Shown piece by piece: positions 26,948 through 34,491 of a stretch of DNA of 64,000 nucleotides (its first letter is position 1; each line of letters opens with the position of its first letter). Made by a program: the position numbers and the translations under genes. The notes beneath the pieces were generated by a model. It worked only from the letters and a program-made list of their open reading frames with translations. It had not been told where the DNA came from and did no database searches. The stretch spans positions 62,001-126,000 of the forward strand of contig NZ_JAUZQF010000022.1 of assembly GCF_030718205.1 (NCBI RefSeq), in the 5' to 3' direction. Source of the stretch: Nonomuraea turcica (lineage in GTDB: Bacteria; Actinomycetota; Actinomycetes; Streptosporangiales; Streptosporangiaceae).

Positions 26948-27927
26948 GGCCCTGGAACCTGCTCGCCCTGCCCCCGCTCCCGGAGGAGCTGATGCGGGGC
27001 CTGCTCGCCCCGCTGGGCGAGCGCGTGCACGTCCGCGTCCCCGCGGCCCGCGACAGGGACGCGCTCCTCGCGGCGCTGCCGGAGGCGGAGATCGTGCTCG
27101 GCGACTGGACGGGCACGCTCGTCATGGATGCGGCGGCGGTCGCGGCCGCACCCCGGCTGGCCTTCGTGCAGCAGCCGTCCGTGGGCGTGGACGGTCATGA
27201 CCTCGGCGCCCTGGCCGCGGCCGGGGTGCCGCTGGCCAACACGCCCGGCGTCAGCGCCGTGGCGGTCTCGGAATGGTGCCTGGCGGCCACGCTCTCGCTG
27301 TCGCGCAAGCTCGCCGCGGCCGACGCCGCCGTACGCGCGGGCGAGTGGCCGCAGCAGGGCCTGCAGCCGTACGAGCTGCGCGGCCGCCGCGTCGGCATCG
27401 TCGGGTGGGGCCCGATCGGCGTCTCCTGCGCCGAGATGTTCAGGACGCTCGGTTGTCACGTGACGTTCTGGACCCGCACGCCGCGCGAGGACCCCGCCTT
27501 CGAAGACCTGGAGACGCTCGTCTCCGGCAGCGACGTGGTGGTGGTCGTCATCGCGCTGTCCGACCAGACCCGTGACCTGATCGACCCGGCCCGCATGAAG
27601 CAGGGCGCGCTGCTCGTGAACGCCGCCCGAGGCGGCGTCGTCAACCAGCAGGCGCTGGTCACCGCGCTGCGTGAGGGGCATCTGGGGGGAGCGGCGCTGG
27701 ACGTGTTCGACGTCGAGCCGCTGCCCGCCGGCGACCCGCTGCGTGACCTGCCGAACGTCCTGCTGTCCCCGCACGTCGCCGGCGTCACCCCCGAGGCCAC
27801 CGGGCGGCTGCTGACCGCCACCCTCGACAACCTGACCGCCGCCGTCGAGGGCCGCGAGGTGGGCGCGGTGCTCAATGGCGTAGCGCCCATCGTGCGGAGG
27901 AAGTTTACGGAATCGTCTACCACATAG
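26944..27927 (+). CDS. D-isomer specific 2-hydroxyacid dehydrogenase
   Basis: 327-aa NAD-dependent dehydrogenase. Substrate-binding half with QQPSVGVDGHDLGALAAAGV and NTPGVSAVAVSEW; NAD domain with RRVGIVGWGPIGVSCAEMF (GxGxxG variant GWGPIG), then NAARGGVVNQQALVTAL (catalytic Arg region), DVFDVEPLPAGDPL (Glu) and LSPHVAGVTPEAT (catalytic His). It would interconvert a 2-keto acid and a D-2-hydroxy acid; substrate unknown. Its ATG overlaps the kinase stop (ATGA at 26944-26947), a close coupling that is unusual for these two families and hints at a functional link. Confidence 0.93.
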   Translation: MRPWNLLALPPLPEELMRGLLAPLGERVHVRVPAARDRDALLAALPEAEIVLGDWTGTLVMDAAAVAAAPRLAFVQQPSVGVDGHDLGALAAAGVPLANTPGVSAVAVSEWCLAATLSLSRKLAAADAAVRAGEWPQQGLQPYELRGRRVGIVGWGPIGVSCAEMFRTLGCHVTFWTRTPREDPAFEDLETLVSGSDVVVVVIALSDQTRDLIDPARMKQGALLVNAARGGVVNQQALVTALREGHLGGAALDVFDVEPLPAGDPLRDLPNVLLSPHVAGVTPEATGRLLTATLDNLTAAVEGREVGAVLNGVAPIVRRKFTESSTT

Positions 27928-28044
27928 GCATTTCACCTGGCACCATGAACAGTTTTCGTGTCTTTAACGACCCCGGTCTGTTCGAGGTGCCGTGTGGGAG
28001 ATACGGTCTTACGGACGATCTCTACCGGCTCAAGGGGGTGCTTC

Positions 28045-28122
28045 GTGAACGAGCGTAACGAGCGTCGCACAATCGAACGTAGCACGACCGTCGTCACGGC
28101 CCCGTCGAAGGAGGGGCCGTGA
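28045..28122 (+). CDS. 25-aa upstream ORF overlapping the tmsA start
   Basis: GTG at 28045, preceded by AAGGGGG, opens a 25-codon frame (MNERNERRTIERSTTVV, then TAPSKEGP) whose stop TGA (28120-28122) overlaps the tmsA GTG (28119) as GTGA. The tmsA ribosome-binding site AAGGAGGGG lies inside it. The composition is very basic and hydrophilic. It may be a leader ORF that couples translation into tmsA. No homologous family is recognised. Confidence 0.5.
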   Translation: MNERNERRTIERSTTVVTAPSKEGP

Positions 28123-29480
28123 CGACGACGATGTCGACACACCAACGGGCAGTAGAGCAGATCCGGCACTCCTACGCCGAGATCCCGGGTGGCGCCGCGC
28201 CGCGGCTGGCCAAGTCGACGTCCAACCTGTTCAGGTTCCGCGACGCCACGAAGACGGCCAAGCTCTCGGCCAGGGATCTCGACGAGGTCATCAGCGTCGA
28301 CCCCGAGACCATGACGGCCGAGGTCCAGGGCATGACCACGTACGAGCACCTGGTCGACGCCACGCTGCCGCACGGGCTCATGCCGTACGTGGTGCCGCAG
28401 CTCAAAACCATCACGCTCGGCGGCGCCGTGACCGGGCTCGGCATCGAGTCCACGAGCTTCAGGGACGGGCTGCCGCACGAGTCGGTCGAGGAGCTCGAGA
28501 TCCTCACCGGCGACGGGCGCGTCGTCGTGGCCCGCCCCGACAACGAGCACAGCGACCTCTTCCGCGCCTTCCCCAACTCCTACGGCACGCTCGGCTACGC
28601 GTTGCGCATCAAGATCAAGCTGCGCAAGGTCCAGCCGTACGTGCACCTCACGCACGTCAAGTTCACCGACGCCGACAAGTGCATGCTGGCCATGCAGGAG
28701 ATCTGCGACACCATGGTGCACGACGGCGAAAGCGTCGACTTCGTGGACGGGGTCTTTTTCGGCCCGGGCGAGATGTACCTCACGGTCGGCCGCTTCGCCG
28801 ACCGCGCGCCCTACGCCTCCGACTACACCGGCATGCGCATCTACTACCAGTCGATCCAGCACCGCAGCCGCGACTGGTTGACCATCCGCGACTACCTGTG
28901 GCGCTGGGACACCGACTGGTTCTGGTGCTCGCGGGCCTTCGGCGTGCAGCAGCCGGTGGTGCGCTCGCTCATGCCGCGCCGCTGGATGCGCTCCGACGTC
29001 TACCGCCGCCTGGTCGCCCTCGACCGCAAATACGGCGTGACCGCCCGCGTCGACCGGTGGCGCAACCAGCCGGTCCAGGAATCGGTCATCCAGGACGTGG
29101 AGGTGCCGGTCGAGCGCGGGGCGGAGTTCCTGGAGTTCTTCCACGACAAGGTCGGGATGACGCCGGTGTGGATGTGCCCGCTGCGAGCAGGCACCCGCTG
29201 GCCGCTCTATCCCCTCGAACCCAGCAAGCTCTACGTCAACTTCGGCTTCTGGGGAATGGTGCCGCTGCCACGGGGGCAGTTCGACGGCTACTACAACCGG
29301 CTCATCGAACATGCGGTGCACGACCTCGACGGGCACAAGTCGCTCTATTCGACGTCCTTCTACGCCCGTGAGCAGTTCTGGCAGCTGTACAACGGCGACG
29401 CCTACTGGCCGGTCAAGCGGGAATACGACCCGAACGGGCGCCTGCTGGACCTGTACGACAAGTGTGTGCGGGGAAGGTGA
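28119..29480 (+). CDS. tmsA: FAD-binding oxidoreductase, TmsA/BfaA-like (10-methylene fatty acid reductase)
   Basis: 453-aa FAD-binding type 4 (VAO/DprE1-like) protein: TSNLFRFRDATKTAKLSARD, the FAD-binding LKTITLGGAVTGLGIESTSF, PHESVEELEILTGDGRVVVA and FRAFPNSYGTLGYALRIKIK. No membrane segment. The immediate downstream gene is a cyclopropane-synthase-like methyltransferase. This pair is known from actinomycetes as tmsA/tmsB (bfaA/bfaB): TmsB methylenates oleoyl chains on phospholipid at C10 and TmsA reduces the methylene to a 10-methyl branch. Such lipids are typical of Nonomuraea and relatives. Start GTG 28119 has a strong AAGGAGGGG site. Confidence 0.85.
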   Translation: MTTTMSTHQRAVEQIRHSYAEIPGGAAPRLAKSTSNLFRFRDATKTAKLSARDLDEVISVDPETMTAEVQGMTTYEHLVDATLPHGLMPYVVPQLKTITLGGAVTGLGIESTSFRDGLPHESVEELEILTGDGRVVVARPDNEHSDLFRAFPNSYGTLGYALRIKIKLRKVQPYVHLTHVKFTDADKCMLAMQEICDTMVHDGESVDFVDGVFFGPGEMYLTVGRFADRAPYASDYTGMRIYYQSIQHRSRDWLTIRDYLWRWDTDWFWCSRAFGVQQPVVRSLMPRRWMRSDVYRRLVALDRKYGVTARVDRWRNQPVQESVIQDVEVPVERGAEFLEFFHDKVGMTPVWMCPLRAGTRWPLYPLEPSKLYVNFGFWGMVPLPRGQFDGYYNRLIEHAVHDLDGHKSLYSTSFYAREQFWQLYNGDAYWPVKREYDPNGRLLDLYDKCVRGR

Positions 29481-29484
29481 GTGG

Positions 29485-30744
29485 ATGGCTCTCGCAACCA
29501 TCTTTGAAAAGATCGTCGGTACGGACGCGAACGTCGCGTTCCTGGCGTACGACGGCAGCAAGGCAGGGCCCGACGGGGCCGACATCACCCTTGAGGTCAA
29601 GTCCCCGATCGCGGTGGCTTACCTGGCGCAAGCCCCGGGGGAGCTGGGCTTGGCCAGGGCGTACATCGCCGGTCACATCGACGTGCACGGCGACATGTAC
29701 ACATTGCTCGACCGCATGTGGAACATCACCACCAACGACCTGACAACATCCGAGAAGATCGCCGCTGTCCGCTCGCTGGGCGTCAAGCCGCTCCTCATGC
29801 GCGTGCCGCCGCCCCCGCAGGAGATGCGGCAGAGCACGCTGGCCAAGCTCGGCTCCCGGCACGCCAAGCAACGCGACGCCGAGGCCATTCATCACCACTA
29901 CGACGTCTCCAACCGCTTCTACGAGTGGGTCCTCGGCCCGTCGATGGCCTACACCTGCGCCGCCTTCCCCGAGGAGGACGCGACGCTGGAGGAGGCCCAG
30001 TACACCAAGTTCGACCTGGTGGCCCGCAAGCTGGGGCTCGAGCCCGGTATGCGCCTGCTGGACGTGGGCTGCGGCTGGGGCGGCATGGTCATGCACGCCG
30101 CCAAGCACTACGGTGTCAAGGTGCTCGGCGTGACGCTGAGCAAGCAGCAGGCGGAGTGGGCCCAGCAGGCCATCGCCGACGCGGGCCTGCAGGACCTGGC
30201 CGAAGTGCGCCACATGGACTACCGCGACGTCCGGGAGACCGGGTTCGACGCGGTCAGCTCCATCGGCCTCACCGAGCACATCGGCAAGGCGAACCTCCCG
30301 GCGTACTTCTCCTTCCTGTACGGCAAGCTCAAGCCCGGCGGCCGCCTCCTGAACCACTGCATCACCCGGCCGACCGGCAAGGAGAAGACGTTCAACAAGG
30401 GCGGCTTCATCAACAAATACGTCTTCCCGGACGGGGAGCTGGAGTCGGTGGGCCACCTCATCAGGGAGATGGAGGACCTCGGCTTCGAGATCCGCCACGA
30501 GGAGAACCTCCGGGAGCACTACGCGAAGACCCTGCGGCACTGGTGCGACAACCTGGACGCCAACTGGGAGGACGCGGTCCAGGAGGTGGGCATGGGCACG
30601 GCCCGCGTGTGGGCGCTCTACATGGCCGGCTGCATCGTCGGCTTTGAGCGCAACAAGGTCCAGCTCCACCAGGTCCTGGGCGTGAGACTGGACGAGCAGG
30701 GCCGCTCCGGCGTCCCCCTCCGCCCGTCCGTCACCTGGCCCTGA
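29485..30744 (+). CDS. tmsB: SAM-dependent fatty acyl methyltransferase, TmsB/BfaB-like
   Basis: 419-aa cyclopropane-fatty-acid-synthase family protein. After an N-terminal lid domain, the phospholipid-binding HHYDVSNRFYEWVLGPSMAY leads to the SAM motif LLDVGCGWGGMVMHAAKHYG, GVTLSKQQAEWAQ, SSIGLTEHIGKANLPAYF and FPDGELESVGHLIREMEDLG. It transfers a methylene from SAM to the double bond of an unsaturated acyl chain; with TmsA upstream (4 bp gap) the expected product is a 10-methyl branched chain. ATG 29485 has GGGAAGG upstream. The transcript ends at the strong hairpin 30758-30801. Confidence 0.9.
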   Translation: MALATIFEKIVGTDANVAFLAYDGSKAGPDGADITLEVKSPIAVAYLAQAPGELGLARAYIAGHIDVHGDMYTLLDRMWNITTNDLTTSEKIAAVRSLGVKPLLMRVPPPPQEMRQSTLAKLGSRHAKQRDAEAIHHHYDVSNRFYEWVLGPSMAYTCAAFPEEDATLEEAQYTKFDLVARKLGLEPGMRLLDVGCGWGGMVMHAAKHYGVKVLGVTLSKQQAEWAQQAIADAGLQDLAEVRHMDYRDVRETGFDAVSSIGLTEHIGKANLPAYFSFLYGKLKPGGRLLNHCITRPTGKEKTFNKGGFINKYVFPDGELESVGHLIREMEDLGFEIRHEENLREHYAKTLRHWCDNLDANWEDAVQEVGMGTARVWALYMAGCIVGFERNKVQLHQVLGVRLDEQGRSGVPLRPSVTWP

Positions 30745-30757
30745 GTCCGACGGCAGT

Positions 30758-30801
30758 GTCCTTGCGTAATCTGCACGCCGGCTTGCAGATTACGCAAGGA
30801 C
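30758..30801. terminator. bidirectional terminator with perfect 18-bp stem
   Basis: GTCCTTGCGTAATCTGCA (30758-30775) is exactly complementary to 30784-30801 across an 8-nt loop. It lies 14 bp after the tmsB stop, and the right arm contains the final codons and TAA stop of the convergent MDR gene. Confidence 0.85.
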
Positions 30802-31704
30802 ATCCAGGACCGCCTTGCCGCCGATCCGCCGGTCGAGCAGAGCCTGGCCGGCCTCGGCGAACCGCTCCCACGAACCACGCCAATCCACCTCCGGCGACAG
30901 CTTGCCGGCCGCGACGAACCCGAGCAGCGTCGCCAGGTCTGGACCGACCTCATGAACGTCGCCGAAGGTGCTCATCGTCTTGGCCGGGCCGATGGAGAAC
31001 AGCGAGTACGGCTCGAACACGGCGGGCTCGCCGGACGCCCACCCGATGTTCTGAACACCCCCGCCCGGCGCGAGCAGCTTCCAGGCGTCGGCCAGCTGCG
31101 GCCCGCCCACGTTGTCCAGGATGAGGTCGACCGGCCGGTCGACGCCGTCCAGGCCGATCACCACTTCGTCGGCGCCCAACGTGGCGAGGCCCGCGGCGCG
31201 GGCCGCCGAACCCACCGATGCGATGACGTGGGCGCCGCCGAGTGCCGCCAGCTGGACCGCGTACCGGCCGACCCCGCCTGCCGCGCCGGTGATCAGCACC
31301 CGCCGCCCCAGGATGGACCGGGACCGCAGGGTACGCAGTGCGGTGACGCCGGCCATCGGGAGTGCGGCGGCGTCGGCCAGATCGACCTGTGCGGGGACCT
31401 CGGCCACGGCGGTGGTGTCCACCGCCATCCGCTCCGCCCAGGCTCCGGTGCCGAACGCTGCCACCCCGGTGCCCGGGACCGGTCCGCTGCCGTCCGCTGC
31501 CGGGTGGGTGACGACCCCGGCGGCGTCGTAGCCGTGCACGGTCCCCGGCGGCAGCTGCCCGGCGAAGGCCACCTCTCCGCGATTGAGTGAGATGTGCCGG
31601 ACCTCGACCACCAGTTGGTGAGGTGCGGGCACCGGCTCGGCGGCCGTACCGAGGCGAAGGGAACCGAGGGCGTCCGGATCGACGATGAGAGCGCGCATGG
31701 CCAT
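30790..31704 (-). CDS. MDR-family zinc-independent alcohol dehydrogenase / quinone oxidoreductase
   Basis: 304-aa medium-chain reductase of the quinone-reductase type. GroES-like domain MRALIVDPDALGSLRLGT, HISLNRGEVAFAGQLP and GYDAAGVVTHPAADG; Rossmann domain VLITGAAGGVGRYAVQLAAL (about 135-155) and DLILDNVGGPQLADAWKLL. Catalytic zinc ligands are absent, consistent with an NADPH:quinone or enone reductase. It is divergent from a TetR gene with two palindromic operators between them (31723-31782), so the pair probably responds to an electrophile or quinone. ATG 31704; a second in-frame ATG is at 31698. Confidence 0.92.
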   Translation of the reverse strand: MAMRALIVDPDALGSLRLGTAAEPVPAPHQLVVEVRHISLNRGEVAFAGQLPPGTVHGYDAAGVVTHPAADGSGPVPGTGVAAFGTGAWAERMAVDTTAVAEVPAQVDLADAAALPMAGVTALRTLRSRSILGRRVLITGAAGGVGRYAVQLAALGGAHVIASVGSAARAAGLATLGADEVVIGLDGVDRPVDLILDNVGGPQLADAWKLLAPGGGVQNIGWASGEPAVFEPYSLFSIGPAKTMSTFGDVHEVGPDLATLLGFVAAGKLSPEVDWRGSWERFAEAGQALLDRRIGGKAVLDVLA

Positions 31705-31722
31705 CTCCAGGGTCAGGGGATA

Positions 31723-31782
31723 TATCCGGACTGTTGGTCCGGATAGTGCGGCACGCTAGCATATGCGGACCGATAGTCCGCA
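31723..31782. promoter_or_regulatory. two palindromic operators between the MDR and tetR genes
   Basis: Operator 1 is TATCCGGAC-N5-GTCCGGATA (31723-31745), perfect 9-bp arms. Operator 2 is TGCGGAC-N5-GTCCGCA (31764-31782), perfect 7-bp arms. The shared pattern CGGAC-N5-GTCCG and the divergent tetR/MDR arrangement identify them as likely TetR sites. Confidence 0.85.
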
Positions 31783-31795
31783 ACGGGGAACAAGG

Positions 31796-32407
31796 ATGGC
31801 AATGCCCGAAAACCGGACCGAAGGCGGTCGTAGCGGACGGCGCGTCGAGCGCGCCGATGCCGCGCGTAACCGCCACGCCGTTCTCCGTGCCACCGAGCAA
31901 CTGCTGGCCGAGGGCGGCGGCGACCACGTGTCGCTCGATCGCGTCGCCGCCCTGGCCGGGGTCGGGAAAGGCACGGTGTTCCGCCGTTTCGGCAGCCGTG
32001 CGGGGTTGTTGCAGGCCCTCCTGGAGGAACGGTCACGGGACCTGCGCGACGCGATCATGACCGGCCCCCCGCCGCTCGGCCCAGGGGCGCCCGCACGAGA
32101 GCGACTGCTGGCGTTCCTCGAGGGGCTGGGCGCGATCGCCGAGGGCAACGCCATTCTGCTTGCCGCCCATGAGCAGGCCTGCGCCGAGGACAAGTACGAC
32201 GACCCCAGCTACCGTTCCTGGCACGGCCACCTCAGCACCCTGCTCGCCGCCGAACGCCCCGACCTCGACGCGGACTTTCTGGCCCACGCGATCCTCGCGG
32301 TCTTCGACGGCGACCTGATCCGCCACGTCACCCCACCCGACGACCCACGCCGCTTCACCCGTTCCGTCCAGGAGATGGCGGCGGCCTTGATCGGCGATAG
32401 CCCCTAA
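31796..32407 (+). CDS. TetR/AcrR family transcriptional regulator
   Basis: 203-aa repressor. HTH domain: RHAVLRATEQLLAEGGGDHV, then SLDRVAALAGVGKGTVFRRF and GSRAGLLQALLEER; the C-terminal ligand domain includes FLAHAILAVFDGDLI. ATG 31796 (AACAAGG upstream) is chosen because an earlier in-frame ATG at 31763 falls within operator 2. It probably represses the divergent MDR gene and itself by binding CGGAC-N5-GTCCG. Confidence 0.93.
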   Translation: MAMPENRTEGGRSGRRVERADAARNRHAVLRATEQLLAEGGGDHVSLDRVAALAGVGKGTVFRRFGSRAGLLQALLEERSRDLRDAIMTGPPPLGPGAPARERLLAFLEGLGAIAEGNAILLAAHEQACAEDKYDDPSYRSWHGHLSTLLAAERPDLDADFLAHAILAVFDGDLIRHVTPPDDPRRFTRSVQEMAAALIGDSP

Positions 32408-32581
32408 GCTCGCCGGGGTGGCCGCCGCCACCTCGACAAGTACGGCAGGACCTCTGCCGAGGTGGCGGGCTCGCTGATCGAGCGCGGCTACCGCATGCAC
32501 GTCTGGCGCGGCCGCCGCTGGACCAGGACGGACCTGGTGAGCACGCGACGGCGCACCTACCTCTTCACCGGCACGCCGTGA
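32408..32581 (+). pseudogene. start-less coding remnant downstream of tetR
   Basis: Open frame without a usable start immediately after the TetR stop: it reads RRHLDKYGRTSAEVAGSLIE, then RGYRMHVWRGRRWTRTD and TRRRTYLFTGTP, stopping at 32579-32581. The sequence looks protein-like (charged, balanced, rich in Arg and aromatic residues) but matches no family I know. It may be the tail of a lost gene. Confidence 0.35.
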
Positions 32582-32582
32582 T

Positions 32583-32708
32583 CTATTTCTTGTCCTTCGG
32601 CGGAGCGGCGTGTTTGCCCCGGCTCTCCTGATGCTGGCTGGCGTTGGAGCCCTCTTTGGTCTCGTCCGGCTTGTCCTTGGGGCTGTGTGGCTTCTCGTGC
32701 CGGCCCAC
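32583..32708 (-). CDS. 41-aa Lys/His-rich small protein
   Basis: GTG 32708, preceded by AGGAGGT 4 nt upstream, opens 41 codons ending at TAG 32583: MGRHEKPHSPKDKPDETK, then EGSNASQHQESRGKH and AAPPKDKK. It is extremely hydrophilic, with no Cys or aromatic residues, so it is surely disordered. The strong ribosome-binding site and clean amino-acid bias support a real gene. Function unknown. It lies just downstream of, and opposite to, the tetR region. Confidence 0.6.
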   Translation of the reverse strand: MGRHEKPHSPKDKPDETKEGSNASQHQESRGKHAAPPKDKK

Positions 32709-32812
32709 GCGACCTCCTCTTGCCTGGCTCGAATGCTTAGCGTGACCGCAAGATTACAGTCAGCATGGCTGGGTGGCGAATTGCGTCACGAACAGGCGCC
32801 GAGGCCGCACGC

Positions 32813-33784
32813 TTACGGGCTCGGGCGTTGCGCCGGGAACGTGCCGGCCAGCCCTTCGAGGGTCCCGGCGAGCCCTGCCCAGCTCTGCTCGGCGTCCGGC
32901 GTGCGGCCGTGCGGCGAGCGGAAATACGCCACGAACTCGGCCACGTCGTCGAGCGCCCATCGCAGCCGGTAAAGCTCCAGGGCGGCCGGATCCGGGGTGC
33001 GGCCCACGGCGTCGGCGTATCTGGCGAGGTCGGCGGGGTCCTTGGCGACGTGCCACAGGTCGCGCTCGGGGATGGCCATCCCGACCGTGTCCCAGTCCAC
33101 GAGCAGCAGCCGCCCGTCCGCCTTCCGCAGCAGATTGCCGGGGTGCGGCTCGCCGTGGGTGACGACGGGCTCGCCGCCCTTCTCGGCCATCCGGTCCAGC
33201 TCCTCCAGACGGCGGCGCAGCGTCACGGCGTGGTCGGCGATCAGAGCCCGGGCCGGCTCGGCGTACGGGCCGCCCAGCCACGGGTGATCCGTCTCCCTGA
33301 TGGCGTCCTCCAGCCAGGCCCGTCCCGCCAGATCGACCGGCCGGGCCGGGGTCGAAAGCGGGGGCGGTGTCCGGTGCAACTCGGCCAGCAGGTCGATGAC
33401 CCGGCCGCGTTCCTCGGCGGACACCTCGTCGCCGAAGTCGCCGCCGGCGCCGTCCAGGTAGGGGAATACGCTCATGACGTAACGGTGGCGGTCGAGCCTC
33501 CGGAGCGTCGTGCCGTCGGCCGCCCGCATCGGCGCGACGACGAAGCCGAGCCCCGCCTGCTCGCTGAGGACCGCCGCCGTCTCCATGGCCTGCTGGAGCC
33601 CGTCGTACGGCCTGCGCCGCACGTCCGCGACCGTGACGAACCACCGCCCGTCCGCCACCCAGTGATAATCCCCGAATCCCACCGGCGCGTAGTCCAGCGC
33701 GACGGCGTCGATGCCCCACTCGCGCAGCGCGGGCCGCAGCAGCCCTTCGTCCAGTCCTTCCGGCCGATCTCGCATGCCGATCAC
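32813..33784 (-). CDS. aminoglycoside phosphotransferase-like kinase (APH family)
   Basis: 323-aa protein-kinase-like phosphotransferase. The catalytic Brenner-type motif HGEPHPGNLLRKADGRLLLV supplies the Asp/His-type catalytic loop (HGEPHPGN) and DWDTVGMAIPERDLWHVAKD is the metal-binding DxD region. The N-terminal lobe contains DYHWVADGRWFVTVADV. The overall pattern resembles spectinomycin-type APH(9) and hydroxyurea phosphotransferase-like enzymes, but substrate (antibiotic, sugar or choline-like) is undetermined. ATG 33784, or 33775. The HAD gene upstream ends 1 bp before this start, so the two form an operon. Confidence 0.88.
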   Translation of the reverse strand: MIGMRDRPEGLDEGLLRPALREWGIDAVALDYAPVGFGDYHWVADGRWFVTVADVRRRPYDGLQQAMETAAVLSEQAGLGFVVAPMRAADGTTLRRLDRHRYVMSVFPYLDGAGGDFGDEVSAEERGRVIDLLAELHRTPPPLSTPARPVDLAGRAWLEDAIRETDHPWLGGPYAEPARALIADHAVTLRRRLEELDRMAEKGGEPVVTHGEPHPGNLLRKADGRLLLVDWDTVGMAIPERDLWHVAKDPADLARYADAVGRTPDPAALELYRLRWALDDVAEFVAYFRSPHGRTPDAEQSWAGLAGTLEGLAGTFPAQRPSP

Positions 33785-33785
33785 G

Positions 33786-34442
33786 CTATAGGCCCGGGCC
33801 GCCCGGCTTCATCTCCATTAAGAGCCCTAGGGCGGCCTGGACGTCGCTCACCGCGTGGTCGGGCTCCCCGCCGGGAACCACCCCGCGGTCGATCCAGATC
33901 GTCCGCAACCCCGCGGCCCGCCCGCCGGCGACGTCCTTCTCCGGATCGTCCCCGACCATCCATCCGCCACCGGCCAGCGACCTCCCGCACCGCCTGGCCC
34001 CGATCTCGAACAGCCGCACGTCGGGCTTCCGCACCCCCTCCGCCCCGGAGATCGCCCACCCGTCCACCCGCTCGGCCAGCCCCGTACGCCGGATCTTGCC
34101 CGTCTGGTTGTCGGCCATCCCGTTGGTCACGATCCCGACCGCCCACCCAGACGCCCGCAGCCGGTCGAGCCCGTCGAGCACGTCGTCGGGGCACGAGACC
34201 AGGTGCGGCAGCCGCGCCCGGTACGCACGCCACAGCTCCTCCGCCGGCTCGGCCAGTCCGAACCGCTCCCGCACCCGTGCGAAGAACACGTCCATGGGCA
34301 CGGACCCGTCCGCGTCCACCTCTACCAGCCACGACACCGCCGCCGCGCCCAGCTCCCGCTTCGCGGCGAACTCGGCGGCCCACCGCTCAAACGCGTCCAG
34401 CCGGTCGATCAGCGTGTTGTCCAGGTCGAAGAGGACGAGCAT
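33786..34442 (-). CDS. HAD family hydrolase
   Basis: 218-aa haloacid-dehalogenase-superfamily phosphatase. Motif I with the nucleophile: LVLFDLDNTLIDRLDAFERW (DLDNT, Asp7 and Asp9); motif II GIVTNGMADNQTGKI (TNG); motif III Lys near RKPDVRLFEIGARRCG; motif IV WMVGDDPEKDVAGGRAAG. The C1 cap helices occupy about 15-90. It is of the phosphoglycolate / pyrimidine 5'-nucleotidase-like subtype; the substrate is unknown. ATG 34442; it ends directly in front of the APH-like kinase, suggesting co-expression and possibly opposing phosphoryl chemistry. Confidence 0.92.
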   Translation of the reverse strand: MLVLFDLDNTLIDRLDAFERWAAEFAAKRELGAAAVSWLVEVDADGSVPMDVFFARVRERFGLAEPAEELWRAYRARLPHLVSCPDDVLDGLDRLRASGWAVGIVTNGMADNQTGKIRRTGLAERVDGWAISGAEGVRKPDVRLFEIGARRCGRSLAGGGWMVGDDPEKDVAGGRAAGLRTIWIDRGVVPGGEPDHAVSDVQAALGLLMEMKPGGPGL

Positions 34443-34491
34443 GATCGCCAGTGTAGGGCGCGGGCGGAGGCCCGCGCCCTACGCAGGACGA

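Noticed and set aside
27933-29600. 555-codon minus-strand frame opposite tmsA
   Set aside because: Shadow frame with no recognisable domain; tmsA carries clear FAD-binding motifs on the plus strand.
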